Below, one piece after another: positions 10,293 through 22,200 of a stretch of 64,000 bases of DNA. The position numbers were made by a program, and so were the translations under genes. The stretch is from NCBI GenBank assembly GCA_018350325.1, contig JAEVLN010000008.1:1984001-2048000 (forward strand). Reading direction: 5' to 3'. This stretch comes from Globodera rostochiensis. Its lineage: Eukaryota > Nematoda > Chromadorea > Rhabditida > Heteroderidae. The first letter of the stretch is position 1; the number at the start of each line of letters is the position of its first letter. Below the pieces are notes generated by a model. The model worked only from the letters and a program-made list of their open reading frames with translations, had not been told where the DNA came from and searched no databases.

Positions 10293-13200
10293 CTAGTTCC
10301 TGACATCGCAGTATCTGACCGCCTCGGCTGTCGGGGGTCTGATGCCCTCACTTTCGATTACGTTCAGCGTCCTCGTCTCCACCGCCACTGTCCGTGCAAA
10401 GCCTTTCCGCATGCCGACGTCTCTCCGTTTTCGTTGTCTCTTCTTCGGTCCCTCGGCCTCCGTCCCGTCAAAGCCAAACATCGAATTGTTTCTGCTCACA
10501 AAATGCGACGGTCCTTCGCCCCCCGAGGCCATCGGCGATTTTGTCCCGGGGCATTTTGGAGGCTGTCCAAGTGCAAATAAACGTCGCGCAGAAGAAAAAA
10601 CAAAAACTCACAATCATTTGGATACACTCGTCCGAGCTGCTCATGTCGCAGAGAGAGACCAAACAGCGGAAGATCAGCTTGTCGTCGTCGGGAAATTTGA
10701 AGGCGGCCATCCCCTTAGGGCAATTCAATTTCATCCAAAAAAGGCATTCAAATACCTGCGAGACAAAAATGTTCCGCGAGTCCAATTGAACTCCACTTTC
10801 GCTGGTTTCAGTAAAAAGCATCTGAGAATAGTCGGGCGTCTCAATGAAATGCGGATCGATTTCACACCTGGAAAGTTCATGGACTGGATTTTTTGATCAG
10901 ACGAACCCGTTCTCGTCGAGAATTTGCACATTATTCCGTTCAGAAGTCGCGTAACAGTCGTGCACCAAAAAACGATATTCTGGCCCTAAGGTCGGAAGCG
11001 GCGCTTACAAATTAAATTGTCCAAACTTTGCCGGACTGACCGGTCTCACACTCCCATTTGTGGAACAAACTTTCGCCCACTTTTGAGTCCAACGCAATGC
11101 AATGGTCGGGGCCAAATCTGTGAAGTCGATAAGAGCAACGCGAGTCGACGAGAAGCCGTTGAGAGGTCAGCTCCAACTCCTTTTGCGTAATTGGCTGGTG
11201 GTGAACGCACGACACATCCAAACCCTTAGATGGCATTCAGCGGATAATTGATACAAAATTGCAACCTGATCAGCCCTCGTCACAATGATCGGATGGAATT
11301 GCAGAATAACCGTCACATTGAACAAGTAGCCGGACTCCATCGAATTCTCAAAACATTCGGAATGTCATCATAATAGGTTCTGAAACTAGAACTACTCGAA
11401 TCGGTGTCTTCTGAACGCCACAATGGCCAACTTTGAAGGTCAACGAATTTTCACGGTTGGCTCCATTAGAGCGCAAAGCGCATTGGGGGTCATTGTGGAA
11501 ACGGTGGGCGTATATCTGAAGAAAGGAGAAGGCCGTGCACAACGCCAACTTATTTTGGATACGCTCACCAATCCATGCATTGGTTTCGTGGTCCTAACCG
11601 TCAACGTTATCGAGTCGGGTCCACAAGTGATGTCGGTAGCGCCCCGGATGCGCGGCGCTAATTAGTAAATGCAAAATATTTGAAGAAAATGCCAAAAAGG
11701 GTTTCATTCACTCACTCGCATTCACTCCCAATTCAATGCCTTCACAACCAAAACCGACAAACTTCAGAAAGGTCTTTTCAAAGCTTTGCAAGTTCTTCTG
11801 CGTGAAGACGTGTTCCTTCCGGCCGGCAATGGCCAACAATTCGCGCTCGTTCGAATTTGTCGGATGGTTCAACGAAATGGCCATAGTTTCGACGCCAATT
11901 GACCTCACCAAATCGGCAACTTTCTCAACGGGCTCCGAAACGCGTCCATCCGAAAAGACCAACGCCAATTTGCTCGCAGTTAGCCTTTTTGCTTTAAATT
12001 TTAAACGGCTTCACGAATCAAGCAGCAAGGTTTCCAATGGAATACTTACGTAAACTGTTTTGGATTGGGTCGTTGAACAACCGTAACGCGGCTGCCAATG
12101 CTAAATGAGCCGAAGTTGTCCCTTTAATGGGTCGCAAAGTGTTCAAGTAGCGAACCACTGCCGAGTTGTTCCCCACTTTAGGGTCATTGAATCCGAAATG
12201 CTTAATATGGCTTTTTACTTAAGAGCTACCGTATATGGATATTTTCTTACCACAAATGCTTGTCCGGAAAAGGTAATCAATGCCAATCTGACAGCCTCGG
12301 AGTGGACATGAATGTTGGAGATGATCCGGTCGACGGTGAACTGCACCTGTTCCTGGAACACCTGGTTGATCGACTCGCTGGAGTCAATGAGTAGTGCCAA
12401 GTCGAGCGGCTAAACAAAAATGGTTATTGTCCAGCCCTTCCGCTCCTACCTTATCGGACCCTTTCACACACACGGGGCGCTGTTCACAGACCTTATCTGG
12501 CCAAATGCCGGTCAGTCATTCGTCTTCCAATCAAATGAACCCTCAACCCACCTCAACTCCGTGCCATGGGGCAAACAATTGCTCTATTTTGTCCAGATTT
12601 TTGTTGGTAACGATTTTGGATTCGTTCTGAAAGAGTTAAATGCACGACACATTATGCTTTTAGACTGGTTTCTTACTTTTGTTATTTTCACAAGCTCAGT
12701 CAATGCCACATATTCACCCGTACCTAAGAGAAGAGAACATAATCTTACGCTAATATCCTTCATTTAGTATTTTGAACGGATAATTGAACAAATAATCAAT
12801 GGATGGATGGAATCGGTCTTCATCTCCATTCTCGAATAGGTAATTAAGTCTCGGGCAACACGACAACATTTTGTCAAATATTCTCACCATACGCCCAAAT
12901 GTCCGAATTGGGCACCCGCTTTCGTAACCTTGCTGCCATTTCGCTGTCCGTGGGAAAGTCATGGGTGCGTCCATCAGAAAGCAAAAAAACAATTTTTGGC
13001 ACCGTTGATGGTCTGATCCCATGGGTAGCATTTTCCAACACAGAAGTGGCAAATTCAAAGGCTCCACCAACTCGAGTGATCTTCAAAAGTATCCGTAACA
13101 GTGCAAAACAAAAGCATTTACCCCGGAAACATGCCGAAGTACGTCCAATGCACTCAGAAGCTCATCCCTGTGGGTGAACTTGTTGAAGTCGAATTCCAAA

Positions 13201-13610
13201 TGTTGGACCCCACTGAAACAAGAAAGTACAAAAAGGTGTTTTGAATGGCTTGCTTGCCTGAACTGAATCAACATTACGCGTGTTCCCATTTCCCCAATAG
13301 TGACATGTCGGGCAATGCGTCGGATCACATCGATTTCATCCTGGAACTGATTTCGCAGTGATCCGGAAGAGTCGAGAAGGAAGACCAAGTCAAGAGGGGC
13401 TGCTCTGATCAGGCAACGAGCTGGGTCAGAATGAATATATTGGCTTTTCAAAACATCGTTGCACTTACGCTTGACGTCCATCGGACTGTACACAATTTCC
13501 GGAGGGGCCAATCCGTTGTTGATCACACGAATTGAACTGGTCAACGGACAAAAGACCAATATGTGCAGTAATTTAATTACATCTCTCCAAGGATTTCGCA
13601 TTTGTTGCAT
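10293..13610 (-). CDS. Secreted double-VWA plus zona pellucida protein, cuticlin (CUT-6)-like
   Basis: An ATG at 13610 opens a signal peptide (IKLLHILVFCPLTSS). VWA domain 1 has the MIDAS-like DLVFLLDSSGS, then KIVFLLSDGRTHD and SKIVTNKNLDKIEQLF. A Cys-containing linker (VCEQRPVCVK) leads to VWA 2: DLALLIDSSESINQ, RLALITFSGQAFV, LALVFSDGRVSE and HVFTQKNLQSFEKTF. The ZP domain follows from about 11650: ITCGPDSITLTV, MESGYLFNVTVILQFHP, LFHKWECETG, YRFLVHDCYATS and FKFPDDDKLIFRC. A furin-like KKRQRKRR site precedes the C-terminus, with no transmembrane helix after it. About 17 introns of about 40-60 nt; one (13213-13257) is GC-AG. ZP proteins polymerise in the apical cuticle matrix, and C. elegans CUT-6 also joins VWA and ZP, so a cuticle or alae role is inferred. 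Paralogue identity is open. Confidence 0.88.
13213..13257 (-). other. GC-AG intron in the VWA-ZP gene
   Basis: Exon ...CAGTTCAG is followed by gcaagc and the 45-nt intron ends ttgtttcag. Joining the exons keeps the VWA frame (MLIQF-SGVQHLEF). No GT donor nearby would do so. The donor context AG|GCAAGC is that expected for functional GC donors. Confidence 0.85.
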
Positions 13611-15203
13611 TATATATGGACAATTTTACCGCTTTCGTGCCTAAAATTGTATTTGAAATCAGAGAAATTATGGGAAAGTGATTAGTAAGTGCTGCATGTG
13701 GAAGCAAAGGAGAAAGTGACTTTTATGGGCCAATTATTGGCAAGAAATGCAGAAATAATTTCTGCGATTGATGGAGGGTGGGAGAAGCCGAGCGTAATTG
13801 AAGACAACAATTGTCAGCACAAATATTATTTGATTGGGGAAATAGGGCTCATTCTCGTAAAAATGATTTTACCATCAAAATTTCGACCATAAAAACGGGT
13901 CAACGAACAAGAGTTTGCAATGGAAAAGCCTAAAACACGCATGGAATTTGGGAAGTCCTCTTTCTTCAACGAGAAAAGACATTGTTTTGACCCAAAGACC
14001 GACCTTTGCCCGTCGAACGATCCATCATTGGCGCGGGGAGAGGGAACCAACAATGGCCGAGGAGAAGAAGCCCATCCCCCCCCCCAATGCTTTTTCTTTT
14101 GTTTGTTTGTCGTTTCGATACCAAAAGTGAGACCTCCCAACAGACCTTATAATTCCTACGCTCTCATCGCCTCATAGTCAGTCAGTTCGTTTCGTGTTTG
14201 GCTGTTGCTTTGGGGGGGGGGGGAAATTAATGTGTATTTATTTATTTATTTATTTGTATTTATGTAGTCCATCCTCCATTCATTGTTAATCAGCTGATGG
14301 ATAGAGCGGCGGGGTAAAGAAAGAGACCAAATGCAACTGAACGAGACAAAAAGAAGGCGAGAAAGTGACTTCGGAATGATCGGCATTTTTAGGGACGCTT
14401 TCTGAAGCCCAACACTTTTGGAACTTCGGCATCAAAATAGAAAGATCGGATCTCGTGCAACAGAGGACGCAGGCTCATTAAGATTTTTCATTACTTTAGT
14501 CATATAAATCTTAATAAAGAAAAATAATTTAAAATATGAAATTTGTAACCAAATCGATAAACAATTCAAAAGTGAAAAATAATTTAAAAATAATTTTTAA
14601 TGAGTAATAGAGAAAGGAACAATTTGTTTTTTTTTGCATTTTCTATAAATTTGAAACAGTTTTAACCGGTGCCACTCAAAAGCTCTAAGCTTTTAAAATC
14701 TAAACCGGCTCCCAAAACCGGAATTCCGGACCCAAAAATTTCCGGTTCCGGAAACCGAAATATTTTAAAATTTTACTGCGAATAAATATATTTAACAGAA
14801 TATATTAAGCTATATCCAATTCACTAGTCAAGTTTAATTGGAAGCACTGGAAACAAATAGTCTGCTTCTTCAAGATTTTCCATAGGCTCCTCCAAGACTT
14901 TTCTCACCGGAGGGCTTTTTAAGGAACTTCGAAAAACACTGATTTATGAGATGCAATTATTCCTTTCAACAATCAGAACTCAATACTTTTGTTCGAAAAT
15001 GCAATAATGTACAAAAGAAGTCAAGATATGGGTGTCAAACATCCTTTTTTAAAGATTTGTCCTTTCTTAGGGTCCCCAATCTTTGTTATTTGAGATTTCT
15101 GAAATTTTTTGAAGAATTTTCGTTTAAATTTTGAATAAAGAAATGACAGATGGCCAAATTTTCGTTTAAATTTTGAATATTGACAGATGGCCAAATTTTG
15201 TTT
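13611..15203. other. Intergenic, AT-rich with microsatellite and short tandem repeat
   Basis: Upstream region of the minus-strand VWA-ZP gene and upstream of the plus-strand J-domain gene. It contains a G run (14211-14222), an ATTT microsatellite (about 14234-14262), a CCGG-rich patch near 14660-14760, and two near-identical copies of a roughly 40-bp unit (ending TGACAGATGGCCAAATTTT) at about 15117-15199. No coding exon recognised. Confidence 0.5.
15117..15199. repeat. Two-copy tandem repeat, about 40 bp unit
   Basis: The string TTTTCGTTTAAATTTTGAAT recurs twice. Each copy is followed, with a 6-bp indel, by TGACAGATGGCCAAATTTT. It abuts the MITE at 15212. Confidence 0.85.
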
Positions 15204-15211
15204 ATTTGGAA

Positions 15212-15398
15212 TAGAGCCCGGCGGGAACGGGATTCCCGCGGGAAAAGTACGGGAATCCCGGTCCCGTTCCCGTCTTTTTCGCCGGGCGGGATTTTTTACG
15301 GGAACGGGAAAAAGACGGGATTCCCGTTCGGGATTCCCGTCCCGTTCTTTTTGAAAACCCCGTTCCCGTTCCCGGAAATTTTTTTTTACCGGGCTCTA
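15212..15398. mobile_element. 187-bp hAT-type MITE with perfect 8-bp target duplication
   Basis: Inverted ends TAGAGCCCGG and CCGGGCTCTA are perfect over 10 bp. The octamer ATTTGGAA lies immediately on both sides (15204-15211 and 15399-15406). The interior is nested palindromes of CGGGAACGGGATTCCCG-type sequence and an A/T run near the right end. No transposase. It is the longer relative of the 50-bp element at 9982-10031. Confidence 0.9.
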
Positions 15399-15713
15399 AT
15401 TTGGAAAGCCTTTAATAATTGAAAATAACGCCCAAGGCAGAATTCTTAATGGCAAAGATTTTCGAGCGAAAAATACGCACTTTATCATGAATAAATTGAT
15501 AAAAAAATGTTTATTTTTTACCCATATCTTGTCCTTTATTTTTACTTTGGACTTATGAAACCCCTGGTCAAGTATGAATGCTTGGCATATTAACATCTTC
15601 ATTTTAACATTAAAAATATTTTAATTATTATTAACCGAATTTCGTGTTAAGTTTTATTTTGCTACACTGCGCCAGACGAAAAAATAAATGATTTTTTGTC
15701 TTCAAACTGATTA

Positions 15714-17183
15714 ATGAACCAACAGCCATTATTTTATTCAATTTTAATTCGACGACTTCCAAACTTTGCCATTCCGTCCTTTTTTCGGCCGAGTTTTGGC
15801 CGGCTTCCGTTAGAAGGGCGCAGTTTCAGTAATGTTTCAACACGCCAACGGTTCGATTTAGTCGAATTTCAAAGAAAAGAAAGTCTTTCAGCAAAGATCT
15901 TTACCAAATTTTGGATGTTGCCCCGACGGCGTCACACGAAGAGATTAAAAAGGCCTACTACACTTTGGCCAAAAAGGTTTAATTGATTTGATAGGCTTCT
16001 ATTGGTAATGCTTCACGGGCGGCCTCATTCAGTTATTGGTAGTTTTCGTTATTTTTAGACATTTAATTTAGTACCATCCCGATGTTTCTGGAGTCAATGA
16101 CAATGCTACTTTTGCTCAAAAATATATGGAAATCAGAGAGGCTTATGACATTTTATGTGATGAAGAGGTAAGGCAAGAATCATAACATTTCGAGTTTGGG
16201 TTTGGAGCCTTCGGGTGGGGGGGGGGGAGAAAGTCATTCTTAGGGGTGTATTTTTTCCTTTTTATTGCAGTTTTGTTACAAAAAATGGTCGGTTTTTAAG
16301 GGTGGTCGGCGGTGCTGCTGGGCGCCGCCGGGGAAATTTTTTTGATTTTTAATGCCAATTTGTTAAGGAAATTGGGCAAAAATTGTAATAGTGCAAAAGA
16401 AAAAGGTCCCCCAAATTGTTTTTAATTCAAATTTCATTTCGGGGGGTGGGGGGAATTCCCCACCAAAATTGACTAAATTCGATTAGTTTACTTTATTCAG
16501 AAGCGAAATGAGCACGACCGCCGGTTGGAAACGTTACAAATTCGTCGAAAGCGAATTATCGCCGCGCGTTACAAAGTTTATCCGTTCGTTAACCGAAAAG
16601 AAACTGGCGACGAAACGCAAAAAAATAGGCGGATAATGGTAAGCCAAAGTCCGAAATATTTAAATAGCCAAAACTTCTTTAAAATTGTTGTTGGTGGTGA
16701 ACAGAGCCGTTGCCCGCAAATAATTTTTGGGGGGGGGGGGGAGTAAACCAAAAGAGTCGAATTTTTATGATTTTTACATTTTGTTAAGAAAATTGGTCTT
16801 TACAAACAAAGGAAATAATCAATTCGTATTGTATTAGTTAGTTACCCATGAAATTTAAGAGAGAATTACTTTTATAGAAATCCAGAATTTCAAAAACGCC
16901 TTAGGGTTTAAAACGAATGCTTTTTGAGTCTGAAATTAACAATATAAATAAAATATTATGTAATTTTTAGCCTTCTCTCGCGTCATTGTCCAATGCCTTC
17001 GTTTCCCCCCACCAATGGCGGCGTCCTTTCCAAAATCCGACGGAAGATGCCCAAAGAAAAGAAAAAGAAGCGAACATTTTCAAAGGGTTTGCTGTCTCTT
17101 TCATCATTCTTCTCATTGCTTATTACGTTTTTTTGCGTTTTTTTGCCCACAAAAGGCATAGTTCTGGTATAAACTTATCGTAA
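15714..17183 (+). CDS. J-domain (DnaJ) protein with C-terminal membrane anchor
   Basis: Five exons read cleanly: 15714-15828, 15897-15976, 16072-16167, 16501-16638 and 16971-17183, giving about 213 residues. The N-terminus (MNQQPLFYSILIRRLPNFA) is basic and hydrophobic without acids, like a mitochondrial presequence. The J domain follows: NLYQILDVAPTASHEEIKKA, then YYTLAKK|YHPDVSGVN with the diagnostic HPD spanning exons 2-3, then YMEIREAYDILCDEE. A basic linker leads to one transmembrane helix (GFAVSFIILLIAYYVFLRFF) and a short basic tail. J proteins stimulate Hsp70 ATPase through HPD. A single J domain with a C-terminal helix resembles DNAJC30/DNAJC4-type proteins, so mitochondrial inner-membrane placement is inferred. 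Exon 2 was placed by frame; its acceptor is AAAG. Confidence 0.88.
16301..16333. repeat. Dispersed GC-rich hairpin repeat, copy 1
   Basis: In intron 3 of the J-domain gene the sequence GTCGGCGGTGC...GGCGCCGCCG forms a short GC hairpin followed by an AT-rich stretch. Related copies occur at 46197-46224 and 60407-60432, where the flanks are also conserved. This copy is the most diverged. Confidence 0.6.
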
Positions 17184-19250
17184 TTTAATTGGGACCGATC
17201 AAATCAATTGTAAGTCACCTCAGAATTTACGCGGGTAAACATTTTGTTGCGTCGTGTGTTATGGGTGCTCTTATCTCATTTTCCTATCTTTTAGCCCCCC
17301 CCCCCCCCACTTTTATTCATTCATTTTATAGCGACTGAAATCATTTTTTGTTGGTGCTGTGATGGTTAGTTTTTGCAAGTCGAACCCGGATTTATGGGTT
17401 TAAACAAAATCGAATTAATTTTTGCACCAAAAAAACATGCTTCTCCAATCCCAAGACATTTAAAACGCCGGGCTCGCACGACGGACGGGGAACTTTATCC
17501 GACACGATTTATTGAATGAATGAATTTTTGATGCATTTGGCTCGGCCATTTAATGAACGCGTTCACATACCCTTCCATCCGTCGCGCTGTTTGTTTCTCT
17601 CCCACATTAATCCTTGACTGTTCTCTCGCCTTATCGATTACTCAAGCCAAGCCCCTACGGCGTAAATGCCCCAATTCATCTCTCATTTCTTTCTCTCTGA
17701 TGGTTTGGTTGGACGGTAAATGCCTATAAAAAAGAAAAGGTGGGGGAAATTTGGATGGACGGTCGGTCGTGTCCAGTCGAGTTAGACCCGACCTTCCCCG
17801 TCGTCTCCCACAGCTCCTCCTCCGTTCACTTTTCGTTTTCAACCAATGCAAAATGTTCTGTTCCATCCATTTCATACACCGCAAACATTTCACTGATATT
17901 AAAATGTTTGGCAGAACGACGGTAGGCCGTGTAAAGCTTTTAGTTTTGTTGAATTTGATAAGTTTCTTTCTCTTCCTCCTCCATGCTTCATCTCCGCCCG
18001 TCTCCAACCCCCGCCCCCCCCCCCCATCAATTCGTACCAATGGCCGTGGGTTGGTGAATCATTCCCTTCCCCCCCCCCCAACTCCCCCAACTCTGCTGAT
18101 GTCCTTTTACACATTTCTGCTCATTTCATTTTTATTCCCTCCCTCACTAAACTAATTTTTAATAATTATCACTTAATTTAATTAAACATTGCCGCCTTGT
18201 TTTTATGCCTAAATTTCTTTTTATGCAGTCCATAAGTAAAATTGATCAGGCGCCTCAACAGCTTCTCTCCTCGTATTTAGGCCAATAAAGATCCCTTTCT
18301 TAGTCCCTCACTCCCGTCTGCGAGATTCTCCCCCCCCCCCTCGTCACAGCTTTTCCTCCCCCCCCCCCTCCCCAACAACAAAATGTGTCAGTTTACACAA
18401 CAATCGATTTTCAAACACTTTTTCGTATTTAATTATTTCCTTAAGGCCTTAATGTGAAGTGCTTTTTCCAAATCTACGTAATTTTTATTGAATGAGCCGA
18501 GAAGGCCGATCAGACCAATTCGTTCTTTCCGTCGGTCTCCGCTATATTGTTATATTAGCCCAAATCAACCACCGCCAGCGAAGTGTCCCTTTCCGTCCGT
18601 CCATCGTTCCTCAACCATTCCTCTCTCCGACGGGCTTTTCCCCCGCCTCCTCAACACGGACTTGACTCATCCCCCTAATAGCCCATGTCCTGTTTGTTTG
18701 CTTTTTCTTTCCCCTTAAAGGCCGATAGACGATCGGGCAGACAAACAAGCTGGTCAGCGAAAGGTGGCCGTCTAATCATTGCTTTGCGCTTATTTGCCGT
18801 TTTGCTATTTCTAATGTCCCCCCTTTCGCCGGCAATCTGTCAGAATACGCATTTTGACCCAACCATTGAATGATTAATTTAATTGGAATTCTTAAACTGT
18901 TTGATCAACTCTAGACAACGGTCTTTCCCCCCCCCCCCGTTTATTCGAAAAAATAATGCTCATTTTGGATATCGTCTGACATTTTAAAAATAAAGGAAAC
19001 AAATAATTAACTTATTTTAATAATAATTATTTAATAGATGTAAATAATATTATAATTACATTCAAATTTGAGCATTTTTTCTCTGCCAGCTTTAAGTATA
19101 TAAAATCATTTGATCTTTTCTAAAAGGTCAACTTAATTGTGGCACAATTGAGTTTAAAAGTATTTTTAAATTTGCTTTTCATCAGTTGTTATTCTCATTT
19201 ATTATTTATATTTAATTTATGCAGTGAATCAATCCCCTCACTGAAAGGAA
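17184..19250. other. Intergenic, 2 kb, C tracts and AT-rich promoter region
   Basis: Lies between the J-domain gene and dlg. Contains C runs at 17295-17309, 18018-18025, 18330-18339, 18358-18368 and 18928-18938. The last 300 bp before 19251 are AT-rich and probably include the dlg promoter. Open frames (for example 17642-18040 minus) are proline- or arginine-rich and lack splice or domain support. Confidence 0.5.
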
Positions 19251-22200
19251 ATGCCGGTTCGATCAACGGGTGATGGATAAAATCAACTCTTTGACTCTTT
19301 TTAAAATTCAGAAGCTCATAGAGCTTTGGAACAACTCGAAGCTTATCACGCACTGCTGACACAGCCCGGGGATGCCGAATTGCGCTTTGCGATTGAACGA
19401 GTGATTGGCATCTTCAAGGCAAACTTGTTCCAGGCCTTGTTGGGTGTGCCATCGAGCTTTGGCACGGGTCCGTTTTTACCACAAATTTCAGATATCCAAG
19501 AATTCTACGACAATACTTTGCTGAATGAACGTGTTTCGTTGGATTTGAAGGCAGTTGAAACACGCAAATTAGCCGAGAGATGGGAACAGGTCGGCGGCGT
19601 TGGGTTGTTATGCAAAGCCATGCCGCTTTACAGAATCCCCCTTTTGGTGGAGGGCCCCGAACATTTGCTCCCTCCGCCTTCGAACGTCCGGTCTTTCCCG
19701 CCACAACGACAGCAACTCCGTACACAAATGGGTTCAGCGGCGGCGAGACCAAGTCGACCACACAGTCGTCCCATTCGTATTCGTATCAGGAGCAAAGCAA
19801 AGAATTGGTGGGAGGAAATACTCGACCTTCTGAAGCCCATTGACTTAAATATTTATTTATTTGGAAATATTCCCATTGGAAAAGCAAAAGTTGTTCCACT
19901 TGCAGACCAAAGATGGTTGGCATACGCAAGAGTATCGGACTCAAACGTTGGACGGACCGGGAGGTTTTCAAACTGAAACAGTCACCAACAACGGGCTGAT
20001 TGACGAGCGTGGAAATGAGTGGGATGTGGAGGACGTTGTGCTAGAGAAGAACCAACTTGGATTGGTCAGTCATTGTGACTGTCCTCAGCAGTTGGCATTA
20101 TTCCATTTCTGGTCTAGGGTTTTTCCATCTCCGGCGGCAACGACCACAACTCCGGCCCGTACATCCGTGTCACCGATATTGCGCATGGGGTAAACTTTCT
20201 TTGGCAATTTTGCGTTTTAATCACTTTAGGGGGGAGTGGCGAGGGACGGGCGAATTCGGGTCGGAGACGTGATCTTGAAGGTGAACAACACGGACACCGT
20301 GGATGTGCCGCACCAAGTGAGTGACCGGGGTAGGCAAACTTTGTAAAATTATGAATTTTCAATATTAATTTGGCGTGCCTTTCATTTAAAACAATTTAAT
20401 ACCCTTTTTTTGCCGACAGGTGGCTGTAAACGCGTTGAAAAGTGCGGGCAGTGTGGTTAGATTGGTCAGTGGCCAACACTTATTTTCCCGGGACCATCTT
20501 CAGAATGTTCAGCTCGTCAAACGACCAAGAGCCCCCCAGGGGAATGTGAATGCCTTTCGCTCGCCTTCGGTCGAGCCGCTCTCTCGTGTCAGTCCTCCGG
20601 AAAGCTTCAGTTTCGGTCCTCCGCCGCCTGTTCCTACCCATCAACAGTCCTACGGCGGAAACGAGGCCATAAAAGAGTTGGAGCAAATGCCGGGCGTGAG
20701 ACGGATGGACCTTATCAAAATGGGAGCGGACGGAAGGCACAAGGGGCTGGGCTTCAGCATCGCCGGAGGGGCGGGAAATCAGCACTATCCAGGTTGAATT
20801 TTTGTACTGGCACATCTTCAGAATTGTCCCCTCAGGAGATGATGGCCTTTTTGTGACGAGGGTCATTGAAGGCACACCAGCTTATTACGGTAGGTTATTT
20901 ACAACTCACATCGAATATTTCGTTTTAATTATTTTTAATTTTAATTCAGACGGACGACTCCAAAAAGGCGATCAACTTTTGGCGGTGGACAATACCATCT
21001 TCAAAAATGTTACACACGAATTTGCGGTGAACACGCTGAAGAACACGGGCGAGAGAGTTGCGCTGCTCTACCTAAAAAACCCGCATCCGGACATGGAATC
21101 GATTGGTGGCCGAATGGAGGACAATGTTATTGCTTAAAGAAACTCTTAAAGTTGTTCGAACTGTCTTCAGACTTTCGACATGACCGGAGGGGCTTCGCTT
21201 GGAGGTTCCCACCCGCATTTGGCCTATGGGCAAGGGTTGGGCACGGAGCCACGTTTGGTTAGACTCCGTAAATTGGACACCGGACTGGGCTTCAACATTG
21301 TGGGTGGGGAAGACGGTGAAAAAGTGTTCATCAGCGGAGTTTTCCCCGGGGGCGCCGCAGATCTAAGCGGAAATGTGCGAAAGGTTTGGCTGTAATGTCC
21401 GTCGTTTTAGCGGGTGTTTTGTCCGCTTTTAGGGCGATGTGTTGTTGAGGGTTAACGACGTCGACCTGCAAAATGCCACCCACGCCCAAGCGGCACAAAC
21501 GCTGAAGGCCGTCCCCAATTATTCTGAAGTCCTATTAGTGCTCCAATACCTGCCTCAGGGTGGTTTTCCTACGGGCGTTTTTTGTGTCATTGTAAAATTT
21601 CAGAATATCAGAGATTCGAGGACAAGGTCGAACGTGCACGTGCCGAAATGATCCAGCATCAGCAGAATCCTCCGTTGTCGCTCAATTTGCCATCCGCCGC
21701 AATTCCTCCCCAGCAAGAAGTGCCCCCCTCGAGGCAGGAGTTTTACGTGCGAGCTCTTTTTGACAACGACCCGACTAGAGGCGGGGACACGGTGATGCCG
21801 CACCGGTCCATTGCCTTTCGATACGGTGACATTCTGCACGTGACCAGTGTGGCCGACGATGACTGGTTGGCAGGGAGTCATTCTGTCAATTATAAACCCT
21901 CTGATCCCATTCCAACTCAACTTACCGATCGATAGCTTCAACTAAAAACCAATGTTTCGTTTGTTTTGAGAAGAATATAAAGTCCCAAGTTGGGTGGGAT
22001 GCGTGTGGAACCTTAGACAGCGCGGGCTTTGGCAGTTTTAATATCGCCGTTATAATTTTGGGTGGACTGCCAGAAGAGTTGCCGAGAATGGAGACGAGGG
22101 CCCCGAGGGGATCATTCCGTCCAAGAAAAGAGTAGAGAAACGGGAGAAACAGCGACGAAAACAGGTAGAAAGACAAGATTTAGCAATCTCGGACTTTCTC

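Noticed and set aside
17642..18040. 132-codon arginine-rich minus-strand frame upstream of dlg
   Set aside because: Low-complexity ends, no splice sites, no domain.
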